Under the pieces are notes generated by a model. It searched no databases. It worked only from the letters and a program-made list of their open reading frames with translations, and was not told the origin of the DNA. The translations under genes and the position numbers were made by a program. This document shows positions 1 through 8,917 of a stretch of DNA of 64,000 nt, piece by piece. The number at the start of each line of letters is the position of its first letter. Position 1 is the stretch's first letter. This stretch comes from Gluconobacter sp. P1C6_b (lineage in GTDB: Bacteria > Pseudomonadota > Alphaproteobacteria > Acetobacterales > Acetobacteraceae), in NCBI RefSeq assembly GCF_018811945.1, contig NZ_JACRVU010000001.1, forward strand, positions 257,476-321,475, read 5' to 3'.

Positions 1-453
1 ACGGGCCAGCAGGGGGCGGGCCTGCGCGACGTCCAGTTCCAGATTGCCGCCGGGCGCCGGATGACCGGGCGCATGGGCACTCACCCGGACGGCGGACTGA
101 CCAAGCGCTCCGGCATAGATATGGGCCTGCTCGCGCAGGGCATTGACGTCGGTTTCCAGCAGGCCGTTCTGGAACTGGTCCAGAAACAGCAGCGTGACGG
201 CCAGAAGCGCAAGGGGCAGGGCATTGAGCAGCAGGATCCGCACCAGAAGCGGCGAAGCCAGACGCCGGCGCGACAGGGAGATCTCCGACGCCCGGCGGGG
301 GCGCAGACGCCTCAGGATCTTTGCGCCGACCCTCCGCAGGGACTCGCCCAGCCCCGCACGGGCCGATTCGGCGCGGCGCCGGTCGCGGCCCTGTTCGAGC
401 CGGTCAGCGTCCAGTGCCTGACCTGTCGGGAAGGAAGCGGAGTCATCATCCAC
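1..453 (-). CDS. chvG: Sensor histidine kinase, ChvG type (N-terminal part; cut by window edge)
   Basis: The reverse strand stays open from position 453 to the left edge, giving 151 codons of the N-terminus. After a basic leader rich in Arg comes a membrane segment (LLLNALPLALLAVTLLFL, about residues 70-90). It is followed by the start of a periplasmic sensor region beginning DQFQNGLLETDVNALREQA. That juxtamembrane pattern is typical of the ChvG/ExoS kinases of alphaproteobacteria. I place the start at a GTG only 6 bases after the response-regulator stop, so translation is probably coupled. The HAMP, dimerisation and ATPase domains lie outside the window, so kinase function is inferred from the N-terminus and from the neighbouring regulator. 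Confidence 0.75.
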   Translation of the reverse strand, partial: MDDDSASFPTGQALDADRLEQGRDRRRAESARAGLGESLRRVGAKILRRLRPRRASEISLSRRRLASPLLVRILLLNALPLALLAVTLLFLDQFQNGLLETDVNALREQAHIYAGALGQSAVRVSAHAPGHPAPGGNLELDVAQARPLLAR

Positions 454-459
454 GCGCGC

Positions 460-1230
460 TTACTCGTCCCGGTAGCGGTAGCCGATGCCGTACAGCGTCT
501 CGATCTGGTTGAACTCATCGTCCACCTGACGGAACTTCTTGCGGACGCGCTTGATATGGCTGTCGATCGTGCGGTCATCGACATAGATGTTGTCGCCATA
601 GGCGGCGTCGATGAGCTGATCACGCGACTTCACCATGCCCGGACGCAAAGCGAGCGCCTTGACCAAAAGGAACTCCGTGACCGTCAGCGCAATGTCCTGG
701 CCGCCCCACAGGCACTGATGGCGTGTTTCGTCCAGCGAGAGCTGGCCGCGCACGATGGCGGAGCCGACGGCGGCAACACCCGTGGCCTCGGCCCGACTGG
801 CATCCTGACGGCGCAGCAGGGCGCGGATGCGCTCGATCAGCAGGCGCTGGGAGAACGGCTTGGTGATATAGTCGTCAGCCCCCAGGCGCAGGCCCATGAG
901 CTGATCGAGTTCCTCGTCCTTGGACGTCAGGAAGATCACCGGCAGGTTCGAGCGCGCACGCAGGCGCTGGAGCAGTTCCATGCCGTCCATGCGCGGCATC
1001 TTCACATCCAGAACCGCAAGGCTGACGGGGCGCGAGGTGATGCCCTGAAGCGCACTTTCGCCATCGGTATAGGTGTGGACGGTAAATCCTTCGGCTTCGA
1101 GCGTCATCTGGACGGAGGCGAGAATGTTCCGGTCATCGTCCACCAGCGCGATGATCGGCGCGGCGGAGGCTCCGGTCGGCGTCTGCGAGGCAGGCGCGGA
1201 CGGCGCGTAGGGGGTTCGGGGCGTCTCCAT
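460..1230 (-). CDS. chvI: Two-component response regulator, ChvI type
   Basis: This is a 256-residue OmpR/PhoB-family regulator. The receiver domain has the acidic cluster VDDD, the phospho-acceptor Asp in [11 protein letters not shown] and the conserved Lys in TKPF. The C-terminal winged-helix domain ends with the recognition region [16 protein letters not shown] and the wing [13 protein letters not shown]. In alphaproteobacteria ChvI is paired with ChvG and controls envelope, acid-stress and exopolysaccharide genes. The kinase gene follows immediately downstream. The frame is open for another 43 codons upstream, but [11 protein letters not shown] is chosen because the extra residues resemble non-coding sequence. 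About 30 residues rich in Pro and Ala precede the receiver fold. Confidence 0.9.
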   Translation of the reverse strand: METPRTPYAPSAPASQTPTGASAAPIIALVDDDRNILASVQMTLEAEGFTVHTYTDGESALQGITSRPVSLAVLDVKMPRMDGMELLQRLRARSNLPVIFLTSKDEELDQLMGLRLGADDYITKPFSQRLLIERIRALLRRQDASRAEATGVAAVGSAIVRGQLSLDETRHQCLWGGQDIALTVTEFLLVKALALRPGMVKSRDQLIDAAYGDNIYVDDRTIDSHIKRVRKKFRQVDDEFNQIETLYGIGYRYRDE

Positions 1231-1343
1231 GAGGGGTCCGTCTGCTGAAAACTGTTGCGGCTTTTTACCTATAACCCATGATCCATGATGGCGGAAAATA
1301 GGCTTTTCAATGACATGATGCGTCGCTATGCGACCGCGCAACC

Positions 1344-1371
1344 CTTGTCTTTGAGACAATCAGCGTTATCT
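1344..1371 (+). promoter_or_regulatory. RpoH (sigma-32)-like promoter of grpE
   Basis: CTTG at 1344-1347 is followed, after 17 bases, by GTTATCT at 1365-1371. This matches the alphaproteobacterial heat-shock pattern CTTG-N17/18-CYTATNT at 6 of 7 positions in the second box. It lies 54 bases before the grpE start. A similar element precedes dnaK at 38231. The assignment is by pattern only. Confidence 0.5.
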
Positions 1372-1425
1372 CCTGAAGAAGTACGGGGCCGCATGATGGC
1401 CCGTCCCACTAAAGAAGGTCGTGAC

Positions 1426-2058
1426 ATGACAGACCACAACGCATCGCCGGAAACGGCCCACGACGTGCCTGAACAGGGCGTCGAGACCTCCGGCCATGAG
1501 ACTCCGGGCATGAACGAAACCGGCGGTGAAACGCTGGAAGAGACCACACCGGAAGCCCGGATCGAAGCCCTTGAGGCCGAAGTCGCGGAACTGAAGGACC
1601 GCTGGGTCCGCTCCGAAGCCGAAAGCCAGAACATCCGCGCCCGCGCCAAGCGCGATATCGAGGATGCGCGCCAGTACGCCATCCAGAAATTCGCCCGTGA
1701 CGTGGTCGAGGCTGCCGAAAACCTTCAGCGTGGCCTGGCATCCCTGCCTGCCAAGACGGAAGGCGAGGATGTCCTCATCACCAAGCTGCGTGAGGGAATC
1801 GAAGGCACCGAGCGCTCCTTCATCAACATTCTCGAACGCCACGGCATCACCTGCGAAGACCCGACCGGCAAGCCGTTCGACGCCAACCTGCACCAGGCGA
1901 TGGCGGAACAGCCGTCCGACCAGCATCCGTCGGGTCACGTCATGCAGTCTTGGACGCCGGCATGGCTGCTCAAGGGCCGTCTGCTGAAGCCGGCCATGGT
2001 CGTGGTTGCCAAGGGTGGCGCACAGGCTGCCCCTCAGGGCGTCGACAAGACGGTCTGA
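1426..2058 (+). CDS. grpE: GrpE, nucleotide exchange factor of DnaK
   Basis: The product is 210 residues, the usual GrpE size. A low-complexity acidic N-terminus (residues 1-40) leads into the long coiled coil (ARIEALEAEVAELKDRWVRSE, then NIRARAKRDIEDARQYAIQK). The C-terminal beta domain contains the typical stretch PFDANLHQAMAEQ and the ending GRLLKPAMVVVAK. GrpE releases ADP from DnaK and acts as a thermosensor in the DnaK/DnaJ cycle. The partner genes dnaK and dnaJ are 37 kb away in this window. The frame is open 47 codons further upstream, but the ATG at 1426 has the purine-rich site AAAGAAGG and begins the acidic leader seen in homologues. Confidence 0.96.
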   Translation: MTDHNASPETAHDVPEQGVETSGHETPGMNETGGETLEETTPEARIEALEAEVAELKDRWVRSEAESQNIRARAKRDIEDARQYAIQKFARDVVEAAENLQRGLASLPAKTEGEDVLITKLREGIEGTERSFINILERHGITCEDPTGKPFDANLHQAMAEQPSDQHPSGHVMQSWTPAWLLKGRLLKPAMVVVAKGGAQAAPQGVDKTV

Positions 2059-2090
2059 TCCTTTCCCCCGAAGCAGAGGGGCGAAGGACC

Positions 2091-2149
2091 GAAATCCCAC
2101 GTCGGGGATTTCTTTGCGGAACGGCAACCGGGAATGGTTGGCGTTCCGC
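2091..2149 (+). terminator. Two tandem hairpins after grpE
   Basis: The first hairpin pairs GAAATCCC (2091-2098) with GGGATTTC (2105-2112) and is followed by a short T run. The second pairs GCGGAACG plus CAACC (2116-2129, one G bulge) with GGTTG plus CGTTCCGC (2136-2149). They fill the gap between grpE and the heptosyltransferase-like gene. They probably reduce read-through, or the second shapes the leader of the next gene. Neither has a long T tract. Confidence 0.5.
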
Positions 2150-2171
2150 AACACCCTGCTAAAGTCGGCTC

Positions 2172-3092
2172 ATGAGTCGCATTCTTGTCATAAAGCTCGG
2201 CGCCCTGGGCGATTTCGTTCAGGCATTCGGAGCTTTCGCGTCCATCCGGGCCGCTTTTCCCCACGCCACACTCACCCTCCTGACCACTGCGCCTTTCGTG
2301 GATCTGGCCCGTGCTGCGCCGTGGTTCGACGAAATCCTGACGGATGACCGCCCGTCGATGAGCAACCTGCCGGGACTGTGGCGCCTTTCCAGAAAACTCC
2401 GCGGCTACGACCGGGTCTTCGATCTTCAGACCTCGGGGCGTTCGAAAACCTATTTCCGCCTTGCCGGACAGCCCGCAAACTGGTCGGGCATTTCCGGCGG
2501 GTGCTGCCATCCGCACGGCAATCCGTCACGCAACGACATGCATACGCTGGCCCGTCTGGATGACCAGCTTCATGATGCCGGCGTCACACCACTGCCCCGC
2601 AGTGTTCCGCGCTGGCTTCAGGGACATGGGCCTGAAATCGCAGCGCCCTACGCCGTTCTGGTGCCGGGGGCGGCGTTCCACCGCCCGCAGAAACGCTGGC
2701 CCACGTCGCGCTTCGCCGAGATCGCCACTGCGCTTGTGGCCAAAGGCCTTCGCCCGGTCATCGTGGGAACGCAGGCCGAGGCTCCGCTGGCTCAGGACAT
2801 TCTGCGCCTCTGCCCTACCGCCCTCGACCTGACAGGCCGGACCACGCTTCTGGAACTGGCTGGCGTGCTGGACCGGGCGAAAATCGTAATCGGGAACGAC
2901 ACCGGCCCGATGCATCTGGCCGCTGCAATGGACACGCCCTGCATCACGCTCTTCGGGCATGACAGCGATCCGCGCCTGACGGCTCCCCTCACCCCCACGG
3001 CAGGCCGGACGGATCTGATCGTGGTGCCTGATCTGGCGATGCTGCCCGCCTCCCGGGTCGAAACCTGCATGGAGGCGATGCTCTCCCGATGA
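2172..3092 (+). CDS. Glycosyltransferase family 9 (heptosyltransferase-like)
   Basis: This is a 306-residue GT-B fold protein. The N-terminus MSRILVIKLGALGDFVQAFG is the classic GT9 signature for LPS heptosyltransferases. The second domain starts with VLVPGAAFHRPQKRWPTSRFAEIA and carries the donor-site motif VIGNDTGPMHLAAAMDTPCITLFG. It probably adds a heptose or a related sugar to lipopolysaccharide core. The family also acts on other sugars, so the donor is not known. Its stop overlaps the start of the next glycosyltransferase (ATGA), which points to a two-gene operon for surface glycan assembly. Confidence 0.88.
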   Translation: MSRILVIKLGALGDFVQAFGAFASIRAAFPHATLTLLTTAPFVDLARAAPWFDEILTDDRPSMSNLPGLWRLSRKLRGYDRVFDLQTSGRSKTYFRLAGQPANWSGISGGCCHPHGNPSRNDMHTLARLDDQLHDAGVTPLPRSVPRWLQGHGPEIAAPYAVLVPGAAFHRPQKRWPTSRFAEIATALVAKGLRPVIVGTQAEAPLAQDILRLCPTALDLTGRTTLLELAGVLDRAKIVIGNDTGPMHLAAAMDTPCITLFGHDSDPRLTAPLTPTAGRTDLIVVPDLAMLPASRVETCMEAMLSR

Positions 3093-4144
3093 CCCGGGTC
3101 CGCTGCGTCATGATGCAGAAGAACGAGGCGACACTGCTGGAGCCCTGGATTCTGTGGCACGCAGCGATCTTCGGTTTTTCAAATCTGACTGTCATCGACA
3201 ACGGCTCAACCGATCCGACGGTTCTGGACATCCAGACGCGGTATGAAGGCAAAGGTGTCCACATCGTCAGGGACCATGCGTCCCCCGGCGATTTCCTGCA
3301 CAAGGGGGATGTCATTGCCGGGATCATCCGGCAGTGGGACGCGGAGAATGCCTGCGATTTTGCCGTACCATTGGATTGCGACGAGTTCCTGACGGTCTTT
3401 CTGGACCAGCTTTCGCTCGATCCGGAGGTCATCCGGCGGCAGTTCGAGTATCTGGTGCAGGAAAACGCCACGTTCATTACGGACCGGCTGCTGCTGAATG
3501 TGCCGGAGGCTCCGGATTACTATCTGCCCCAGATCGTGCGGCGCGGGCTGTTCCGGGCGCAGACGCTCGTCAGTCTGGACCGCGGGTTTCACAACCCTCA
3601 GAGCATCTATCCCGAGCGCTACGTCCGCACGCCGTTCGTGCATCTCCATCTGCACAATCGCCCGGACTATGAAGAAATCCGCCGTTTCGCGCGGCAGAAA
3701 CTGGCTGCTTCGGACGCCGGCGAGACGCTGGAGCACCCTCAGGATGGGACGCATCTTCACTTCTACTTCGAAACCGGCGCCGCAGATTTTGCCGCCGGAT
3801 ACCGGCCCGTCCCGAATATCTATGCTCCCGTGATCGCACAGCGTCTGCGGGAACTGGGAATTGATCCGGATATCCTGCTTGGAACCGGCAATACCATTCC
3901 GCATCCGTCCCTCGACGTTCCAGCTGGCTTTGTCACGCATCGGGCACGGGATGACGGACAGCAGCACGAATACCGGGTGTTCGATCCGGTTTTTTATGCT
4001 CGCAACAACCCGGATGTGGCGCAGGATGCCTATTACGGGATCTGGCCGCTCGTCCATTATCTCACCTGTGGATGGGACGAAGAGCGGCAGTCCGATCCCG
4101 GTAATGTCCCGCCCCTCGTGCTCCAGATGGACAAAGCGACCTGA
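3089..4144 (+). CDS. Glycosyltransferase family 2-like protein (GT-A)
   Basis: The product is 351 residues. The N-terminal half is a GT-A-type domain: MMQKNEATLLEPWILWH, then VIDNGSTDPT and VPLDCDEFL, an acidic motif in the place of the metal-binding DxD. This matches the GT2/GT92-like branch that processes cell-surface glycans. The C-terminus holds a separate module, FDPVFYARNNPDVAQDAYYG with WPLVHYLTCGWDE, which I recognise as a repeat seen in glycosyltransferases of acetic acid bacteria. It overlaps the GT9 gene by 4 bases. Acceptor and donor sugars cannot be read from the sequence. Confidence 0.75.
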   Translation: MTRVRCVMMQKNEATLLEPWILWHAAIFGFSNLTVIDNGSTDPTVLDIQTRYEGKGVHIVRDHASPGDFLHKGDVIAGIIRQWDAENACDFAVPLDCDEFLTVFLDQLSLDPEVIRRQFEYLVQENATFITDRLLLNVPEAPDYYLPQIVRRGLFRAQTLVSLDRGFHNPQSIYPERYVRTPFVHLHLHNRPDYEEIRRFARQKLAASDAGETLEHPQDGTHLHFYFETGAADFAAGYRPVPNIYAPVIAQRLRELGIDPDILLGTGNTIPHPSLDVPAGFVTHRARDDGQQHEYRVFDPVFYARNNPDVAQDAYYGIWPLVHYLTCGWDEERQSDPGNVPPLVLQMDKAT

Positions 4145-4257
4145 AAACGGACTGTCTGTCCGTCTGGGGGTTGCAGGGCGGCGGGGATTGAGGCCATTTA
4201 CCGGTTCGTTTTTCGGCAGAGTGATCTGCCGTCCCCACTCGCACAGGAGCGATCTCC

Positions 4258-6195
4258 ATGCCCGCCATCACACTCCCCGACGGAAGCGTCCGCACATTCG
4301 ACGGGACGGTGACGGGCACGACGATCGCAGCCTCCATCGGGCCGGGTCTCGCCAAGGCTGCCATGGCGATGGAAGTGGACGGCAAGCCCGTCGATATCGG
4401 CACCGAAATCAGCAGCGATGCGTCCGTGAAGTTCATCACCCGCAAGGATGAGGATGCGCTGGAAATGATCCGCCATGACGCGGCGCATGTCCTGGCCGAG
4501 GCCGTGCAGTCCCTGTGGCCTGAAACGCAGGTCACGATCGGACCGAGCATCAAGGACGGCTTCTATTACGATTTCTCCCGCGAGAAGCCGTTCACCCCGG
4601 AAGACTTCCCGGCCATTGAAGCCAGGATGCGCGAGATCGTGGCGGCCAATACGCCGTTCGTCCGCGAGGTGTGGGACCGTGACGAGGCCATCCGTTTCTT
4701 TGAAGAAAAGGGCGAGGACTTCAAGGCCCAGCTGATCCAGGATCTGCCAGAAGACGAGCAGATCTCGATCTACCGTCAGGGTGAGTGGCTCGATCTGTGC
4801 CGTGGTCCGCATCTGCGCACGACCGGCGATGTCGGCACGGCATTCAAGCTGATGCGCGTGGCGGGGGCCTACTGGCGCGGCGATCATCGCAACCCCATGC
4901 TCACCCGCATCTACGGCACCGCCTGGCGCGACAAAAAGGAGCTGGACGCCCATCTCCTGCGCCTTGAGGAAGCCGAAAAGCGCGACCATCGCCGCATCGG
5001 GCGCGAAATGGATCTCTTCCATATTCAGGAAGAAGCCGTCGGGCAGATTTTCTGGCACCGCAAGGGCTGGCGCCTGTACACGGTCCTTCAGGACTACATG
5101 CGTCGTGCGCAGGAGCGGAACAACTACGAGGAAGTGCGCACCCCTCAGCTCGTGGACCGCGCCCTGTGGGAGGCTTCGGGCCACTGGGACAAGTATCGCG
5201 AGAACATGTTCATCGCGACTGTCGAGGACGAGGACAAGACCCTCGCACTGAAGCCAATGAACTGCCCGTGCCACGTGCAGATCTTCCGTCACGGTCTGCG
5301 CTCCTATCGTGAGCTGCCGCTGCGGATGGCGGAATTCGGCGCGTGTCACCGTTACGAGCCGTCCGGTGCGCTGCACGGCATCATGCGCGTGCGCGGCTTT
5401 ACGCAGGACGACGCCCATATTTTCTGCACGGACGACCAGATTGCGGACGAGACCGCGAAGTTCGTGAAGATGCTGGCGGAGGTCTATTCCGATCTTGGAT
5501 TCGACAGCTTCCGCGTGAAGTTCTCCGACCGTCCGGAAACGCGTGCGGGCTCGGATGAAGTCTGGGACCGGGCCGAAGGCTCGCTCAAGAAGGCCTGTGA
5601 AATCGCGGGCGTCGAGTACGAGTACAACCCGGGCGAAGGCGCGTTCTACGGTCCGAAGCTGGAATTCGTACTGACGGATGCCATCGGCCGTGACTGGCAG
5701 TGCGGTACGCTTCAGGTGGACTATGTCCTGCCGGAGCGTCTGGATGCGTCTTACATTGGCGAGGACAGCAACCGTCATCGCCCGGTTATGCTGCATCGCG
5801 CGATTCTCGGCAGTTTCGAGCGCTTCATCGGCATCCTGATCGAGCAGTATGCCGGCAAGTTCCCGCTCTGGCTGGCGCCGACGCAGGTTGTCGTGGCGTC
5901 CATCGTCTCCGACGCCGGCGACTATGCCAACGAAGTGGCCGCGACCCTGAAGGCGGCGGGACTCCAGGTGGAGACCGACACCCGCAGCGACAAGATCAAC
6001 GCCAAGATCCGCGAACACAGCCTTGCGCGCGTTCCGGTCATTCTTGTCGTGGGTCGCCGCGAGGCCGAGGAACGCAAGGTTGCCATGCGGCGTCTGGGCG
6101 GCGCGGCACAGGAGATCCTGTCGCTCGCCGACGCCGTTGCAGCCCTTGCGAAAGAGGCGCAGGCCCCCGACATCGCGCGCTTTGCAAAGGATTGA
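4258..6195 (+). CDS. thrS: Threonyl-tRNA synthetase
   Basis: This is a 645-residue class II synthetase that attaches threonine to tRNA-Thr. Domains in order are the TGS domain (residues 1-62, beginning [16 protein letters not shown]), the editing domain with [10 protein letters not shown] and DLCRGPHLR, the catalytic core and the anticodon-binding domain. The core has the zinc-binding Cys in [10 protein letters not shown], motif 2 in ACHRYEPSG and motif 3 in [19 protein letters not shown]. The C-terminal domain starts around [12 protein letters not shown]. The start ATG is supported by AGGAG about 8 bases upstream. infC follows after 138 bases, a common arrangement in bacteria. Confidence 0.98.
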   Translation: MPAITLPDGSVRTFDGTVTGTTIAASIGPGLAKAAMAMEVDGKPVDIGTEISSDASVKFITRKDEDALEMIRHDAAHVLAEAVQSLWPETQVTIGPSIKDGFYYDFSREKPFTPEDFPAIEARMREIVAANTPFVREVWDRDEAIRFFEEKGEDFKAQLIQDLPEDEQISIYRQGEWLDLCRGPHLRTTGDVGTAFKLMRVAGAYWRGDHRNPMLTRIYGTAWRDKKELDAHLLRLEEAEKRDHRRIGREMDLFHIQEEAVGQIFWHRKGWRLYTVLQDYMRRAQERNNYEEVRTPQLVDRALWEASGHWDKYRENMFIATVEDEDKTLALKPMNCPCHVQIFRHGLRSYRELPLRMAEFGACHRYEPSGALHGIMRVRGFTQDDAHIFCTDDQIADETAKFVKMLAEVYSDLGFDSFRVKFSDRPETRAGSDEVWDRAEGSLKKACEIAGVEYEYNPGEGAFYGPKLEFVLTDAIGRDWQCGTLQVDYVLPERLDASYIGEDSNRHRPVMLHRAILGSFERFIGILIEQYAGKFPLWLAPTQVVVASIVSDAGDYANEVAATLKAAGLQVETDTRSDKINAKIREHSLARVPVILVVGRREAEERKVAMRRLGGAAQEILSLADAVAALAKEAQAPDIARFAKD

Positions 6196-6333
6196 ACGTA
6201 ATCCCCTTGCACCGGGCGTAAGGCAGGACTATGTGCAGAAGGAACGGGATCGGGAATGGCCGTATCCCGCCTTTCTTCGTGAAGGCGGATGCTGGTGACC
6301 GGGCCCGAACGAAACTGATGACAGGAGCTGACC

Positions 6334-6870
6334 ATAGCTAGACCGCCGATGCAGGCCGCGCCCACCCGTGAAGGACCGCGCGTCAACGAGGAAATCCGTG
6401 TTCCGCAGGTTCGTCTGATTGACGAAGAAGGCGAAATGCAGGGCGTCATGACGACCCGGGATGCCCTGATGCGCGCTTTTTCGGTGGGTCTCGACCTTCT
6501 GGAAATCAGCCCGACCGCTGTTCCTCCTGTCGTGAAGATTCTCGACTACGGCAAGTTCAAGTATGAGCAGCAGAAGAAGAAGAACGAAGCCCGCAAGAAG
6601 CAGAAGGTCATTGAGATCAAGGAAGTGAAGGTTCGTCCGGGTACGGGCGAGCATGACTTCCAGACGAAGCTCAAGGCCATTCACAGCTTTCTTGACGAGG
6701 GCGACAAGGTTAAGATTTCCCTGCGCTTCAAGGGCCGCGAAATGGCCCATCAGGAGCTCGGCATCAAGATGCTTGAGCGTATCCGCCAGGAAGTCGAGGA
6801 AAAGGCGAAGGTGGAGCAGATGCCCCGCCTTGAAAACCGCCAGATGCTGATGGTGATTGCACCCCGCTAA
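6334..6870 (+). CDS. infC: Translation initiation factor IF-3, probable ATA start
   Basis: The protein has the two IF-3 domains joined by a lysine-rich linker ([20 protein letters not shown]). The N-domain begins [20 protein letters not shown]-3 binds the 30S subunit and checks start codons and initiator tRNA. The first in-frame ATG is at 6349, but AGGAG at 6323-6327 is 21 bases from it and only 6 bases from the in-frame ATA at 6334. Starting there gives [10 protein letters not shown], like IF-3 N-termini I recall from related species, and 178 residues. Rare start codons are characteristic of infC, because IF-3 represses its own translation from them. A terminator follows directly. Confidence 0.93.
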   Translation: MARPPMQAAPTREGPRVNEEIRVPQVRLIDEEGEMQGVMTTRDALMRAFSVGLDLLEISPTAVPPVVKILDYGKFKYEQQKKKNEARKKQKVIEIKEVKVRPGTGEHDFQTKLKAIHSFLDEGDKVKISLRFKGREMAHQELGIKMLERIRQEVEEKAKVEQMPRLENRQMLMVIAPR

Positions 6871-6893
6871 GGGGCGCTTTCAGTCCGCAAATG

Positions 6894-6931
6894 AAAAACC
6901 GGCCACCCTTTCGGGATCGGCCGGTTTTTTT
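6894..6931 (+). terminator. Rho-independent terminator after infC
   Basis: AAAAACCGGCC pairs with GGCCGGTTTTT around a short loop and ends in a run of T. The A run on the other side makes it usable also for the convergent gene that ends at 6944. Confidence 0.9.
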
Positions 6932-6943
6932 ATGCCCTGTCCG

Positions 6944-8458
6944 TCAGGCTGCCTCGGCCTCGAGATTCGTCCGGTAGAGCGCAACGAACTGCCGCAGCAT
7001 TCCTGCGATCTCGGTGACCGGGGTTTCCCAGTCCCCCGAACGGGGCTGGCGGAAGATCCGCATGCTCGGATACCAGGGCGTCGTCGTGACGGTTTCGCCC
7101 CAGCGCCAGCATGCATCGCTGCGTGAGATCATCCAGACCGGCAGACCGAGTCCACCAGCCAGATGGACTATGGATGTGTCCACGCTGACCAGCAGGTCCA
7201 CACCGTAAAGCCGGGCCGCCGTATCGGCGAAATCCGTGATCCCGTCCGTCACGTCGAGCACGGGCAGACCCGTTTCGGCAATCTGGTTTTTGGGCATGCC
7301 AAGCTGGAAACTGACGAAACGGATGCCGTCCACTTCCATCAGGGGCGCGAGTTTCTCCAGAGGCACACTCCGCCGTCGATCAACCTGTGTGGCAACAGGA
7401 TCATGCGTTCTCGGGTCACCGTTCCAGACGAGCCCGACAATCAGATCGGGCTGTGCGGTGTTTTCCGTCAGGCTCTGACGAAGCGCGCCTCCTTCCCTGA
7501 CCTGCTCTTCAACGGGAACGGACAGGTATGGGCAGCCGGGCGCTGTGGACGGCGTCATCTTCAGGCGGAATGGCAGGCCGACCATCGGGCAGTGCAGGTC
7601 CAGATGCAGCGAGGGATCGAGCACAGAGACGATCTGATCGATCCCTTCCACCCGTTCCAGAAGCCTGACCAGCGGGATGGGGACCTGAACCACGACCGTG
7701 GCTCCGCGCGCCTTGAGCAGGGGTACAAAGCGGATGAACTGCAGTGTGTCGCCATAGCCCTGTTCGTGATGGACCAAAATGGTCTTGCCGCTCAGGTCTT
7801 CCCCTTCCCACTGCGGGACAGTGAGGTCTGTGCGCGGGGTCTGGCAGCAGCGCCAGCGCCATTCATATTCCCGCCATCCGGCGTCGAAATTTCCGGTTTT
7901 CAGAAGACTGACCGCACGTCCGAAACGACAGACACCGTTTTCGGGAGCCAGTGCGATGGCCCTGTCATAATACGGCAGCGACTCCTCGCTTCGGCCAAGG
8001 CATTGCAGGGCATGCGCGATATTATTGATGGCCGGGACATGGTCGGGGAAAAGCGCGTCACCGGTTACGGCGTTCTCCAAAGCGTCGTCAAACAGCCCCC
8101 TGCGGGCCTGAACCAGACTGAGATCGATGTAATAGGGGGCCTCGGACGGCTTCTGCTGGATCGCGACTTTCAGCGCCCTCTCCGCACCGTCCAGGTCTCC
8201 GGCTTCCAGACAGACAATGCCCAGACGATGCCAGATTCTCGGGGCATGCACGTTCATGTGCAGGCTCTGGAGATAGAAGCTGCGCGCCTGCGGCCAGTCC
8301 CTGAAGCGTTCATAAAGACATCCTGCCAGAAACGTGGAATGGGGATCCTGAGGGAGGGTCTGGATGCCTTCACGCAGCTTTTCGAGCGCAGACGGGATGT
8401 CACCTGCCTCACCAAGAGCGAGAATGTCCTGCGCCAGCAAACGGAAAGAGTTGGGCAT
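6944..8458 (-). CDS. TPR-repeat protein with a glycosyltransferase-like domain
   Basis: The product is 504 residues. Residues 1-210 are tetratricopeptide repeats, for example ARSFYLQSLHMNVHAPRIWH and ESLPYYDRAIALAPENGVCR. From about residue 240 a GT-B-like domain begins (LSGKTILVHHEQGYGDTLQF) and continues to the putative donor-site region LLVSVDTSIVHLAGGLGLPV, which resembles GT9 and GT41 enzymes. Such proteins may glycosylate proteins or surface polymers. The acceptor is unknown, and no partner gene is adjacent. No signal peptide is visible, so it should be cytoplasmic. The gene converges on infC. Confidence 0.75.
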   Translation of the reverse strand: MPNSFRLLAQDILALGEAGDIPSALEKLREGIQTLPQDPHSTFLAGCLYERFRDWPQARSFYLQSLHMNVHAPRIWHRLGIVCLEAGDLDGAERALKVAIQQKPSEAPYYIDLSLVQARRGLFDDALENAVTGDALFPDHVPAINNIAHALQCLGRSEESLPYYDRAIALAPENGVCRFGRAVSLLKTGNFDAGWREYEWRWRCCQTPRTDLTVPQWEGEDLSGKTILVHHEQGYGDTLQFIRFVPLLKARGATVVVQVPIPLVRLLERVEGIDQIVSVLDPSLHLDLHCPMVGLPFRLKMTPSTAPGCPYLSVPVEEQVREGGALRQSLTENTAQPDLIVGLVWNGDPRTHDPVATQVDRRRSVPLEKLAPLMEVDGIRFVSFQLGMPKNQIAETGLPVLDVTDGITDFADTAARLYGVDLLVSVDTSIVHLAGGLGLPVWMISRSDACWRWGETVTTTPWYPSMRIFRQPRSGDWETPVTEIAGMLRQFVALYRTNLEAEAA

Positions 8459-8541
8459 GAAGGCTCCTTTTTTTTTCCGTCGTAGCGAACGCCTCCTAAG
8501 AAACCCTTAAAATCCTCCGTTTTCCCGTCCTGCTGTGCGAT

Positions 8542-8889
8542 TCAGCCTTCCAGTGTGCGGGTCAGGCGCTGCAGAAACGGGCGGATGCGCAGGAATTTGC
8601 CGTAGCCCCATTGCAGAACGGCCAGAACGACCGGATTGCGGGCTGCAAGACCCAGAGGACGCAGCAGGGGAATGGCGCGCCACATGGCGGCGAAGGCAGC
8701 AGCACCTTCATAAAGATGCCCGTCTTCCTCGGCATGGAACCGGGCCAGCAGGGTGGCCCGGTCCAGCGGGCATCCCTGGGCCGACTCCAGATTGATGAAG
8801 CGGATGGCACCACGGCGGTCCAGACGTTTCATCAACGCGATCTCGCGCCGGCAGAGCGGACAGCCGCCGTCAAACCAGACCGTCACCAT
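8542..8889 (-). CDS. DCC-family thiol-disulfide oxidoreductase (DUF393)
   Basis: This 115-residue protein has the family hallmark near its N-terminus, VWFDGGCPLCRREI, with a CxxC redox pair. The helical remainder includes the conserved stretch GAAAFAAMWRAIPLLRPLG. The family is thioredoxin-like and its substrates are mostly unknown. The frame extends 20 codons upstream into the preceding gene. I start at MVTVWFDGG because the fold begins there and the overlap disappears. The SIMPL-domain gene lies 28 bases upstream on the same strand, so the two may be co-transcribed. Confidence 0.8.
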   Translation of the reverse strand: MVTVWFDGGCPLCRREIALMKRLDRRGAIRFINLESAQGCPLDRATLLARFHAEEDGHLYEGAAAFAAMWRAIPLLRPLGLAARNPVVLAVLQWGYGKFLRIRPFLQRLTRTLEG

Positions 8890-8917
8890 GACCCGAAAAG
8901 CCCCGCCCGGGGGATGG

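Noticed and set aside
61-1248. Long forward frame (395 codons) over the chvG/chvI genes
   Set aside because: It is the antisense of a clearly conserved response regulator and kinase; GC-rich codon bias opens the opposite frame.
4198-6018. 606-codon reverse frame opposite thrS
   Set aside because: It lies fully within the well-supported threonyl-tRNA synthetase gene and shows no domain.
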